Shown one piece after another: positions 1 to 10,163 of a stretch of DNA of 35,000 nt (position 1 is its first letter; each line of letters begins with the position of its first letter). The stretch spans positions 8,250,361 to 8,285,360 of the forward strand of contig NC_135564.1 of the NCBI RefSeq assembly GCF_964340395.1, read 5' to 3'. The notes beneath the pieces were generated by a model, which worked only from the letters and a program-made list of their open reading frames with translations, was not told where the DNA came from and searched no databases. This DNA is from Glandiceps talaboti. Its lineage: Eukaryota; Hemichordata; Enteropneusta; Spengelidae. A program made the translations under genes and the position numbers.

Positions 1-130
1 GTACATGCTGTACCGGGATGTTTCAACTACAAAGTGCATCAAGGAGAGGGCACAAAAAGAAGACCAGAATTATCTCAACATGGTCAGGGGAGGATTTATC
101 ATGGCGTACGATGCATCAGTACCCATTGAG
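1..130 (+). CDS. Possible 3' part of an exon of an unidentified upstream gene
   Basis: Frame 2 is open from the window edge for 43 codons and reads like ordinary protein (tyrosine, charged residues and a GGFIMAYD stretch), ending in a codon for Glu directly before a plausible but weak donor (GAG|gtatta). Just after the donor the sequence becomes AT-rich and stop-rich, as expected for an intron. I do not recognise the family. No further exon of this gene is visible to the right before the GMC genes, so either the gene continues leftwards only or this is chance coding potential. What is seen is the open frame and the donor; that it is an exon is inference. Confidence 0.35.
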
Positions 131-1087
131 GTATTAATTCTATAACTTACAGTTGTGAAATTATAACAAACACGAAATGATATCACACCTCAATCAATAA
201 GAGATATTCCGGTAGTGGCGAGATCTCGCGAGACCGCCTAGCAACGGTTGCTAACCATGTGACAAAGGTCATGATCATGAAGTAATCCTGAATCAGCTAT
301 TATTTTTCTCTGGATATGTCATGGCGACGAGTATTTAGATGTTATGCCCCAATATTAATCTTTGTTTAGCCAAGGAAACATGAGTTACCTTAAAGGCATT
401 GTCACTACCAGTTGATAGAGTGGTGTCAAAAACCTGAGGTCATGAGTATTTTGTAAGCTGAATGGAGAAAATATTGAATACTGTAAGTGTATCTTAGGAA
501 GCATAATTTATGAAAAGTCGGAAATAATGGCGATTTGGAATGTTTTGACGTATGCATCAGGCACCGCAGAATGAATGATATAGAAGCGAAAGTCATGACA
601 TAGAACGACCTGGCTTATGTATGGAGAACTATTTATCATCTAGATAACCCTGAAAGGGGGGGGGGGGATGGGGGAACCAAAGTGCTGTACTACTATCGAA
701 AGGAAAACACTATAAATTGACAGATTCCTTTATGGAGACTGTATTAGTAAGATAGCAACCTGCATGGAGTTGACAAATTATGCATTGCATGTTATAGTAT
801 ATGGAGCTAGCAGTAGAGGTAAATGGTATTCTTTGAATCTATGATTTTTAATTCTTCTACCCACATCTTATATTATGTTATAACACATCGTTTTTATATA
901 TCCTTCAATGATTGGCTTAGACCGTGTCACGTGGTATGGACTATTGACCTAAGTTTGCATAGAGGGCAATATTTGTTTTGTATCTTCCCCAGGGCACCAT
1001 TACATTAGGACGAGATTAGTCCTACCGGTGATTTTCTTTCACTCTGGAAAGAATGCATGTCTGGGAATGTCATGTGTTATAAAAGAC
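131..1087. other. Intergenic stretch with one foldback-family copy
   Basis: No gene recognised. It contains a CG-rich palindromic patch near 222-233 (tctcgcgaga), a degenerate foldback-family copy (345-480, entered separately) and a run of about 14 G at 655-668. The short open frame at 823-1008 shows no domain and is treated as chance. Confidence 0.6.
345..480. repeat. Degenerate foldback element, same family as 14035-14190
   Basis: The core agccaaggaaa...gagt-acc-taaagg-c--tgtcacta, followed by a reverse-complementary ggtcatgagtattttg-aagct-aatg, closely matches the core of the element at 14035-14190. Outer flanks (a tag-acgacc block near 601-611 here and near 14302-14311 there) also match, so the family is longer than the central palindrome. 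No target duplication was identified. Confidence 0.5.
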
Positions 1088-1125
1088 GTATTGCCTGGCC
1101 TTATTCGGGCACTGGTAGATGTCAT

Positions 1126-1212
1126 ATTACTTCTCCTGCTGTCATGTTGCAACTATTTCCTTCGGCTTTCAGTCTCGGCAAATAGTTGCTGCATGACAGC
1201 CGTCGAAGTAAT
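1126..1212 (+). ncRNA. MicroRNA-like hairpin (candidate precursor)
   Basis: An 87-nt foldback. The lower stem is attacttc/gaagtaat (8 bp), then a 4x4 internal loop, then gctgtcatg/catgacagc (9 bp), a 2x2 mismatch, and gcaactattt/aaatagttgc (10 bp), closed by a loop of about 16 nt. The 21-nt duplex with two mismatches, the lower stem and the loop size match the geometry of an animal pre-miRNA. An outer 10-bp pairing (1088-1097 with 1216-1225) extends the stem. It could equally be a small inverted-repeat transposon relic. I do not recognise a known miRNA seed. Confidence 0.35.
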
Positions 1213-1226
1213 AGACAGGCAATACA

Positions 1227-2157
1227 TGATTGACTTATATTTCTATGAAATCAATGTACTTGTATATACTATATATACATATTTATTGCAAGGAATTTAC
1301 TTCTGGTGATGTACAATTAGAGTAAGTAACATATTTGGTGAAAACTTTGACGTGAATTTATCCACTCCGAGATACTTAAATATCTTTAATTTTGTCTTTA
1401 CCATTCCTTAGGACGACGAATTCAAATACAAGGAAGAGAAAATCACAGACTAATCATGCAAAGAAAGGAATGCAGTTTAATAAAGGCTATAAGAAGAATG
1501 GGGATTTAAAAAATTGCTTAAATTTAGACTTTTTATAAACGTCATCTATGAGTCATTTTAAAGTGGTGAACATCTCAGAAATAAACTGTTTCACAAATTT
1601 TCTGTTACTTTGTTCAGTACAAATCAAACATATTGTCAATTAGGGGCCAACATATACTTTTTTTTAAAAAAGAGATCAAACGGGTTTCAAAATTAAATCT
1701 TGTAGAATCAAATATGGCCGCTGCCGATCCTAAAATCCTAGTAAAATATTGCCCATTTCCTTGAAAACAAGACATTGAACCACTAAAATGTCTTTATTAT
1801 TTAAAACATAAGGGTTTATAAGGTTGGAGAGATTTTACTAACTTTGATTTTGATTTTGAGAGAAGTTGACGCGAGTCCCTGAGTTGCATTCAGCAAATTC
1901 AGAATCACATACCAGTGTTTAAGTCTAGTCTATGGAAAGCTGATTAGGCCAAAAAGAACATTTTGAATTACAATCTTATTTTCCAATTTTTTATATTGCT
2001 TGTATGATGTTTTTAATATGGCCATTATTTTATATCAATTCTCTGATTTTTTTTATGTTTCTACCTTTTTGAAAGTATATATTTCCTTTTTGAATATATT
2101 TTGGTTTTATCTTATTATACATTTTGGATTTTTAATTTTTTTAAATTTTAATATTTT
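1227..2157. other. AT-rich non-coding stretch
   Basis: Nothing recognisable: long A/T tracts, no open frame with domain features, and no clear repeat beyond simple A/T runs. Confidence 0.6.
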
Positions 2158-2163
2158 ATTTAC

Positions 2164-2320
2164 ATCTTTGTGACGATTATTTTTGTGTGAGATGATTTCT
2201 TGCCGAAATCACCACGTGTGATGCTTTTTTGCCGAAAAGCTGCTGAGACAGCCCCTACGACTATTTTAAATCACACAGAAAAACAATTGCCACACATACA
2301 AAACTAATCATCACAAAGAT
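2164..2320. repeat. Short inverted-repeat element (MITE-like) with two internal mini-hairpins
   Basis: The left end atctttgtgacgattatttt and the right end (aactaatcatcacaaagat) are imperfect reverse complements over about 27 bp, giving a roughly 157-bp element. Inside are two small hairpins with the same ttgcc loop: gatttc/gaaatc (2194-2210) and gctttt/aaaagc (2223-2240). No coding content. The AT-rich flank makes the target duplication undecidable. Confidence 0.55.
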
Positions 2321-2592
2321 ATAAAGAAAATTCAAAAGAAAAATGTATATAAGTGTATAATGTTGAAGCGTGACACTGCTCTCAAAAATACGACCTGCTT
2401 AGGCGAGTTGGCTTTATTCTGGTGTCACTTTATGCTGGTGTCACAAGTTATATGTTACTTGAAAATAAATCAAATCGGTGTGAAATTGAGTGTGAACGGT
2501 GACTTTATAGTTGAGCAAGTTGTGAGAAGCTCTCCTGTTCGCCTTGTTACATTGCCTTTATAGTATTATGAATATTATATATGGAAAAGGCG

Positions 2593-2715
2593 GGGGGGGG
2601 GGTCCTGGTGTTTTAGAATTAAGTGATAGGGGGGTCAGCCTGTTTTTAGTTTTACAGATAGTGGGGTCAGTGACTTTTTGTCGGCCGGACTTAAGAATCC
2701 ACCGCGCCCCCCCCC
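2593..2715. repeat. G-tract/C-tract low-complexity region
   Basis: Poly-G runs (from about 2593 and near 2629) and a poly-C run (about 2706-2715). Overlapping open frames here (2544-2792 plus, 2558-2749 minus) are low-complexity Gly/Pro artefacts. Confidence 0.5.
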
Positions 2716-2984
2716 AGGCTGGAGAAACTGACTGGTCCCTTGTTATCATGTATTTACAAACTCATCACTTCACAATTCTTATTTTGTCATAATTCAGTGT
2801 AGCTTGTGTTTTTGATAGAGTTCGATAATCAACACACCAGTTCTAAACTCTTTTCCTCAAAATTTAATTTCGCCCCTTTTAGATCATAATCTACACTCTC
2901 ATTCGTTTAAGGTTGACCATGCCATGAAATGGGCAAGGTACATGCACATTTCATGAATTGGACAGTTTCACTGATTGGGTGTAA

Positions 2985-3162
2985 CATATATATATACACA
3001 TACACATACACGTATGCATATACATACATACAGACATACAGACATGCATACATACATACATGCATGCATGCATGCATGCATATATACATACGTGCATACA
3101 TGCATGCATACATGCATACATACATGCATACATGCATACATGCATACATACATACATACATA
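2985..3162. repeat. Compound TA/CATA/TGCA microsatellite
   Basis: Alternating tata, catacata and tgcatgca tracts. All overlapping open frames on both strands encode only repetitive Tyr/His/Ile/Thr or Cys/Met/Tyr/Val strings and are not genes. Confidence 0.95.
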
Positions 3163-3403
3163 TACTCATTTTGGAGAGACTTTTAGATCTTTCCTCGCAT
3201 ATTTATTTATTCATTTATTAAGCCGTGTACACAAGAAGTGACATTGGCAAGAAAATATACCAAATGAAACACTGATGTTTACAAAGTCTTGAAAATATTA
3301 AGTATATTTTATCGTTTATAAGAACTTTCGGTGTGTCGTGTTATTACATAACATTTATATATAGTCAGGTGATGACCTACTACATATCTTGGCTTGATAA
3401 TCT

Positions 3404-3434
3404 TATGAGAAAAAATATTGATTCGAAACGTCAG
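3404..3434 (-). mobile_element. Penelope-like element tail motif (relic)
   Basis: Read on the minus strand this gives cctgacgtttcgaatcaata, resembling the gacgtttcga motif common in the terminal regions of Penelope-like retroelements. A second copy in the opposite orientation is at 4487-4500. Assignment rests on motif memory only. Confidence 0.3.
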
Positions 3435-3454
3435 GATTGAATTTAGTTATCAGG

Positions 3455-3469
3455 ACATGTGCATACATG

Positions 3470-3513
<44 letters not shown>

Positions 3514-3590
3514 TACATAATACATACACACATACATATATACATACATACATACATACATACATACACACACACATACATTTATATTTA
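3455..3590. repeat. CATA and CA microsatellite
   Basis: Tracts of cata and ca repeats abutting the 3' end of the minus-strand retrotransposon fragment. They may include its microsatellite-like 3' tail. Confidence 0.9.
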
Positions 3591-3599
3591 TTTATTTAT

Positions 3600-4402
3600 T
3601 AATCTTTCATATACAGACACCATTTCAGTGCATTAGCACTGTTCTCCCAATGGAACCTGTTGCAAGATTACGTACACAGAAAACAAACAAAACAAACAAA
3701 CAAAAGGGACAAACCAGGACAAAAAGGTACAGACGCAGAGTGCCCTGTAAAAGACATCCACCCACATTATTACCAGACTACATTCTTAAGATGTCTTTTA
3801 AATATCGATGAGTTCGGAGCTGATCTTATGGATAGGGGTAGATTGTTCCACAGAACAGCACCACTATAGTGAAATGCCCGTTTCCCATATTCTGTTTTAA
3901 CTGTAGGGATGTATATGTTACCTTTACTGGCCTGTCTTGTATTATGAAGATGAATTTGGTTGGAAAGATTGAACATTTCAGTGAGGTAACTAGGTGCATT
4001 GCCCGTTACGGATTTGTAGACGAGTGTTGCCAGTTGGCGCTTCCATCTAATTTGAGGGCTGACCCAACCCAAGTTTTCATATACCCAACCCGTACTAGTA
4101 TCACGGGGAACTTCGAGTAGCAGTCGACCAGCTCGTTTATGGAGGAGCTCAAGTGTCTTCAAATACTTTTGATTCGTATTACACCATACATTCGCAGCAT
4201 AATCGAAATGGGGAAGGACTAAGGTATTGAACATCATCTTCCTAAGTCCCATCGGCAAAAAGTGTTTGATTCTCGACAGTAGACCAAGTTTTAGAGAAAT
4301 TTTAGCCGAAATTTTGGAAATATGTGTTGAAAATGTCAATTTTGAATCCAGCCAAACCCCTAAGTATTTGAAATCAAATACTTGCTCTACTAGGTCTCCC
4401 TG
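3600..4402 (-). mobile_element. 5'-truncated non-LTR retrotransposon (C-terminal part of ORF2 plus 3' UTR)
   Basis: The minus-strand frame ending at 3770 encodes the segment after the reverse transcriptase catalytic core of CR1/L2/Jockey-type elements: FKYLGVWLD, then LPHFDYAANVW, LHKRAGRLLLEVPRD, HNTRQA, and SGAVLWNNLPLSIR near the end. The real element starts around 4402, where the frame runs out of a CATA microsatellite; codons upstream of that are repeat sequence. The frame is uninterrupted for about 210 codons, suggesting a fairly young 5'-truncated copy. The 3' UTR runs to about 3600, ending in an attaataaataaat-type stretch and microsatellite. No YADD-containing portion is present here. 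Confidence 0.85.
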
Positions 4403-4447
4403 TATACATACATACATACATACATACATACATACATAGAAATGCAT
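3770..4447 (-). pseudogene. Reverse transcriptase C-terminal fragment (non-LTR ORF2)
   Basis: Open frame inside the truncated retrotransposon. Residues from about 20 onward carry the conserved post-catalytic region (YLGVWLD; FDYAANVWC; the TRQ motif; LWNNLP). The first residues (Tyr/Val/Cys/Met repeats) come from the flanking microsatellite and are not part of the element. The catalytic YADD and the endonuclease domain are missing, so the fragment cannot be active. Confidence 0.85.
4403..4438. repeat. CATA microsatellite
   Basis: About nine cata units at the truncated 5' end of the minus-strand retrotransposon. The same motif lies beyond its 3' end. Confidence 0.9.
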
Positions 4448-4486
4448 ATGGAACTTATAAATCAGTCCGTATAAATAGATGTAAAA

Positions 4487-4530
4487 TCCGACGTTTCGAA
4501 TAAATATTCTTTTTCAAAGAAAAAATCGGT
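4487..4530 (+). mobile_element. Penelope-like element tail motif (relic)
   Basis: aatccgacgtttcgaataaa followed by ttctttttcaaag resembles terminal sequence of Penelope-like elements, and is inverted relative to 3404-3434. No GIY-YIG or reverse transcriptase coding sequence of such an element is visible nearby. Confidence 0.35.
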
Positions 4531-5001
4531 GAGATACAGAAATGTTAGGTTAAACCTGAACATATCTAAATGTAATGGAACAAATCGACAACCGCACGTG
4601 ATTTATAAACGGTTTTACGTGGAAAAAGTCAGAGTATCCTTCACCTGCGCATGCTTCCTTGAGCCTGCTTAACAAGTCATAATCCGACTCATATACATGT
4701 ACGTTTGGGCATACACATGAAACAGCCAGCTCAGGGGCCTAATATTACAGAAACTGTACGAAGTGTTCTATCGCAATTTATGTTTAAATGTCATCGGCTT
4801 CAATGGGATCTATACATAAGGGGATACACAGGACAATCAGGGTGTAGTCAATGATCCACTATTAATTCCACTTCAACCATTCTGATGTTGAAATGGTCCC
4901 AATGCAAATCACAAAGGTCATACGGGGTTTAACCTTCCGGAAACGGAAGGTCTCCTGACAAACGATTTTAAGTAGCAAATGTTTCATCAAGAAAAGGTAC
5001 A

Positions 5002-5190
5002 ATGGCAGACGTGTTTGACTATGTTGTTGGTGCTGGTAGTGCTGGCTGTGTTGTAGCAAATCGACTATCTGAAGATGAAAACACAAGCGTTTTGTTGATT
5101 GAAGCTGGTCCTGAGGATACGGAACCTAGTATCAGTGTACCTTTGGAATGTTTTAGTCTGATAGGTTCTAATGTGGACTGGAAGTACTTG
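5002..5190 (+). CDS. GMC copy 1 exon 1
   Basis: 63 codons from ATG to a gttagt donor, phase 0. It carries GAGSAG and the LLIEAG end of the FAD-binding beta-alpha-beta fold. Codons 46-58 differ from copy 2 at several amino-acid positions, unlike the rest of the exon. The open frame continues into the intron as a TCTG repeat, which is not coding. Confidence 0.8.
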
Positions 5191-5302
5191 GTTAGTATAT
5201 GGTATAAATTTGAGAACATTAGGTATGAGCAGAATTTATGGCAGGGGGCCGAGGAGGAAAAGAAGGGACAAGAACAAAATGAGGATGCGAAGGAGGGGGA
5301 TG

Positions 5303-5566
<264 letters not shown>

Positions 5567-6371
5567 TCACGTTTGCAAAACTGTTCATTTCATATACTTA
5601 CGATAGCGAATGTGTCTTTATAGGTTAATATGTAGACAGTATAGCCATATAATAATGTACTGATAGTAAAACGTGGTGTTGAAGACAATATATGATGAGT
5701 ATCTATGGCTTTCAATCTTGCGCATGGTTTGACATTCTATGCCTTCCATGGCTTTCTACATGTCCTTATCTTCAAAAAAGTGTTCACAATGGGAGAGGGT
5801 GTCCCATCCCATTCCTACCCATTAGAGATCATGGTTATGCTGCTTTCCCCCAATAGAAATATATGCCACTGCTTGGACTACAATAATCCCCATTGGGATG
5901 ACCAAAAGTCAAGAAACCCGAGAAATGTCCATAATGTCGAATACTTGATTCAAAGGATCCTACTTTTACCTACACTCAACAGATGCAATGTGGCGGAGTA
6001 CGTACATTGAAAATATGAAAATATGATTGTTGCTAATCAGAGTGAAAAGTTGTGTCGTCAAAGAGATGTGAAAAATGTTGCTCGATCGCTAATATCTAAT
6101 TGCTGAGCCTGATATTTTTTTATTATTGGCGTGCAAACAACACTTTCCTTGCGTACTCGGAAAAGGCTTGTTACATAGGCTGTCGCAGAAAATGTTCGAA
6201 TCAAGTCCCATATTCTGTACGTGGGCTATTACATACATGTATCAATGAATGCCAAAACTGAATTGTTATATCAACAGACATAGGTGTAAATGTATATAAG
6301 TAAAGTATGTCACTTTTCACACAGCCTATGCAAGAAAGCCCTTCTATTGTATCATGAGAATCATGGCTGGA

Positions 6372-6543
6372 TGACTGATTGACTGACTGACTGACTGACT
6401 GACTGTGTCTGATTGATTGATTGATTGATTGATTGATAGATAGATTGATTGTCGATCGATATGTCTTATTGATTGATTGATTGATTGATTGATTGCTTGC
6501 TTGCTTGATTGGTTGGTTGGTTGGTTGATTAATTGATTGATTG
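6372..6543. repeat. TGAC/TGAT microsatellite
   Basis: Tracts of gact, gatt, gctt and ggtt tetranucleotides in intron 1 of copy 1; copy 2 has a shorter TTGA array at 11166-11206. The minus-strand Asn/Gln/Ser-rich open frame here is a repeat artefact. Confidence 0.95.
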
Positions 6544-6816
6544 ACGTGTAACGTTGATTGACAGAGCTGAAAGAAGAAAGCGTAATTATAAATTATTGTG
6601 TTAAATACAATGTATAAGTTCGCAACCATTCGCAACACATACAAAAGATATTCGATTTATGTACTTATTAGGGTTAGGTAGAGTTCCCTAAGTGTGTTGT
6701 AAGGAATCAAATTAATATCTATAATTACATGTACATTTTGTTTCGTATAAATTTAGTTGTACACACCGAAAGCTAATGCATGGTACTAATACAAAATCTC
6801 CTGTATTTGTTGGCAG

Positions 6817-6882
6817 ACTGTTCCTCAGAAGAATGCATGTCTAGCAATGAAAGACCATTGTTCTAGCTGGAATAAAGGAAAG
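6817..6882 (+). CDS. GMC copy 1 exon 2
   Basis: 22 codons between a ttggcag acceptor and a gtaata donor, phase 0 at both ends. It encodes [12 protein letters not shown]...WNKGK, the usual GMC stretch before signature 1. It differs from copy 2 exon 2 at three bases (one residue change, His for Cys). Confidence 0.8.
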
Positions 6883-7657
6883 GTAATATGATGATATTCA
6901 TAATTATGCTGGGTTATCTTGTTAAATAAACTTCTATGTGCACTACCGCGATAATAATTGTTTGATTTGTATTTGACTTTCTCCCTCTGTGACGTGTATA
7001 AAAAGATTATGTCTCGTGAGTAAAGCACCAAGACACCCTCATTTCCTTTGTAGTTGTTCACCCCAACGTTCACAATTTTATAATGATGTATAATTAGTAT
7101 ACATAATTCACCTGTCTGTCATGCAATACCCGATGTTTTGTAAGGACGCCACGTCTGACAACACTACACTCAATTTTGGGAACGTTAAAAAATAGTATAC
7201 ATACAGCATGATATTTGTGACTTGGTTATAATTCAAAATATTTACCCAAGGCCCAGCTGGAATTGGTTAGATACACTTCTAAGTGTGTATTACAAGTCTA
7301 GAGTAATTAGTGAATAAAGATTAGGGTTTTACAGGGCTATTAGGTTTCAGTATATTAAATGCAGAAGTGAATACATTTTCAGTTCAGCTTGTCTTAAATG
7401 ACACTCTGTCTAAACATAACAAGACGCTGTAATCAATTATACTCTCGCTGTGAAAGGACACTGGAATTGCTTCTAACTATGTAATTTGGAAAATTAGATG
7501 TTGCAGGTAGGTAGATTTTTATTTTGTATCGTTAATCTAAGAAATGTCGTCAGGTGATGTGAAGTTGTGATGCTGTAAAATATTTATCAATTGAATATGC
7601 AAAAATTATCAGTTGTGCTAGGCTGATATAATTTCTAACATTTTCTTTTCGCTACAG

Positions 7658-7790
7658 AGTTCGTGGTATAGACAACGTCCGTGTCATTGATGCCGCCATC
7701 ATGCCGCATTTGACGTCAGGAAATACAAATGCACCTACAATAATGATTGGTGAAAAGGGAGCAGATTTGATCAAGAAAGACAAAAAATGA
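7658..7790 (+). CDS. GMC copy 1 terminal exon (equivalent to exon 15)
   Basis: Follows a cgctacag acceptor, with one base completing an Arg codon then 43 codons and TGA. It encodes [16 protein letters not shown] and [19 protein letters not shown], the GMC C-terminus with the catalytic Asn region. An AATAAA at 8033-8038 is a plausible poly(A) signal. Confidence 0.8.
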
Positions 7791-8059
7791 AGAAGATGTG
7801 CAGTGTATCGATGGTTGCATTTCTGTAATGGCCTCTTTGGCCATGAAGTAGTCATTCCATATTGTCACTTGTTCAAATAGATGTTAATTTGCTAACCCTT
7901 TTCAAGTACTACAGTTTACGTCATAGATGTAGACTCAAAAGTTTCATTATTCATAATATAGACTATATATGTTAATATTACGTATATAGTCAACCGTAAT
8001 AGGACATTCCAGACTGCAAATAGGAGATTGAGAATAAAGCACCCTCGCTCAAATAGGGG

Positions 8060-8670
8060 GTATCATCACTTCATCGACACATTGTACTGTTTCTTACGTA
8101 TAAGAGGATTGTACCTTGTCCTTGGTCTTCTCTAGAAGTGTAAATCAAGGATATGTTTTGTATTGTTCGGACATCGAGGAAAGCAGCAGTGCATATGATT
8201 AACTGAGTAACCTATACCACGTATTCCCTCAAGGTACACACAGACAGGAAGTAGAGCGCCGCCATGGCAAATTTTGGCTATTGACACCATTAATTATACA
8301 GACATGAATAGTTCAATGCTGAGGATCACAGATGATACATTCCAAGAAATCACTCTGGAGATCATTCTTAGACTAATACGACTACCGGTCGGAAACGAAA
8401 TTAATACTGAGCTTGACTTAATTTTGGGATTCTGACTGGAAGCTTCTCAACCTATCCAATTAAGGTAATTTTGATCAATTATGAATGTAAACGCTTCCTT
8501 AATGATTAATCAAACACTTTTGCTTAGTAACCAATCATGAGTAGGTCAATATCAAGTGTGATGACAGAACATTCATAATATTAGATTTTCGTTCCTACAC
8601 ACAATAATTGTTGGAATGAACAGAACATATGCAGTTGTTTGAAGTATATACGTATAGTTTTTGAATAGTG
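8060..8670. other. Intergenic spacer between the GMC copies
   Basis: No gene or clear repeat seen. AT-rich unique sequence after the end of the duplicated block. Confidence 0.5.
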
Positions 8671-9025
8671 CATTCTTAAGATATAGCCTAATTACTGAAC
8701 ATTATTTAATTATGTAAATGGTTCATTAAAACTAAATGTTACATCAATAACCTTGGGGAGACATGTACACCCAAGTATCATGAAAGTGTGTACCAAATTA
8801 TATAGAATTTGAAGCTTGCACTCTTCATATATAACCTAATTATTGAAGATCATTACTTAGGCAAATGACTCATTCAAACTGAGAGTTACATCAAAAAGCT
8901 TTTCAGGACATGTGCCCTTTCTTTTGATTGAAGTATGTACCAAATTATATTCAATTTGAAGGATGCTTTCTTAAGATATAGCCTACCGAAAACATTTAAT
9001 TGTGCAAATTGGTCGTTAATATTCA
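8671..9025. repeat. Tandem repeat of about 148 bp, 2.4 diverged copies
   Basis: Units begin at about 8671, 8819 and 8966 with -ttcttaagatatagcct-; each contains -aaat--tcatt-aaact--a-gttacatca- and ends -gt-taccaaattata-t-aatttgaag-. No coding potential. Confidence 0.8.
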
Positions 9026-9104
9026 TGGTATGTTTACCAAAACCCTAATTAGTTCTAGCCATTAACCTATAGAATATGTGCACCATATTGCGTTTGAATT
9101 GACA

Positions 9105-9182
9105 CATGACACAGACAGACACACAGATAGACAGGCTGACAGAAAGACGAACAGACAGACAGGCAGAGACACATACACACAG
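9105..9182. repeat. Imperfect ACAG microsatellite
   Basis: Interrupted acag/acac units. It is followed at 9203-9220 by a small palindrome (aaccttcccttacggaaggt) that resembles accttccggaaacggaaggt just before copy 1 exon 1 (about 4931-4950), hinting at a shared small repeat family. Confidence 0.7.
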
Positions 9183-9761
9183 ACCCTCATCCCTAATATA
9201 TAACCTTCCCTTACGGAAGGTAAACAAATGTATGTCGTGAAGTAATGAGTTAACGTCTTCATTGTAATTTCTACAAAATGCCAACTAGTAGTGCGGGTCC
9301 TTTTAATACAGGTCATTTTCTCTAGTTAAATATGTCCCGTGTGTGACTCCGAACCACAGAGCGGTGCGATGGAGAGGCCATGAATCATGCATCGGGACAC
9401 TCTTGAAATTAATCACACTCATTTGAACTAATTTACTTTCTCAGAGACCAAACAACTTCTATAATCAAGATCTTAGCCAGAGTTTCCTTCACCTGCTTCC
9501 TTGGACCTGCATAGTAAGTCATAATTCGACTCATATACATGTACGTGTGGGCACACACATGAAAAAGCAATGGGCCCAATATTAAATGTTAAATGTCATC
9601 GGCTTCAATGGGATCTAGACAAAATGGGGTTACACAGGACAACAAGGGTCTAGTCAATGACCCCTAAGTCGACATTAAATCCACTCTAGCCAATCGTATG
9701 TTGAAATGGTCCAAATCACAAAGGTCACTTGGCAGCAAATTCTTCATCCAGAAAAGGTGCA

Positions 9762-9953
9762 ATGGCAGACGTGTTTGACTACGTTATTGTTGGTGCTGGT
9801 AGTGCTGGCTGTGTTGTAGCAAATCGACTATCTGAAGATGAAAACATAAGCGTTTTGTTGATTGAAGCTGGTCCTGAGGATACGGAACCTAATATCACTA
9901 TACCTGCGGAATATGTTAACATGATAGGTACTGATGTGGACTGGAAGTACTTG
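9762..9953 (+). CDS. GMC copy 2 exon 1
   Basis: 64 codons encoding the dinucleotide-binding fold ([11 protein letters not shown] to LLIEAG), ending DVDWKYL before a gttagt donor, phase 0. A donor two residues earlier (aa|gtactt) is possible but would break the frame to exon 2. Confidence 0.88.
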
Positions 9954-10083
9954 GTTAGTATATGGTATAAATTTGAGATCATTAGGGACGAGCAGAATTT
10001 ATGGCAGGGGGCCGAGGAGGAAAAGAAGGGACAAGAACAAAATGAGGATGCGAAGGAGGGGGATGTCTGCCTGCCTGCCTGCC

Positions 10084-10163
<80 letters not shown>

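Noticed and set aside
1028-1309. 93-codon open frame with a hydrophobic stretch
   Set aside because: It runs through the hairpin at 1126-1212, has no recognisable domain or splice context, and the hairpin better explains the sequence.
2907-3241. Overlapping open frames of 61-88 codons on both strands
   Set aside because: They are translations of a CATA/TGCA microsatellite; every frame is open only because the repeat has no stop.
9729-9761. Earlier in-frame start for GMC copy 2
   Set aside because: The upstream frame begins with TTG, has no ATG, and copy 1 shares the ATG at the position of 9762.
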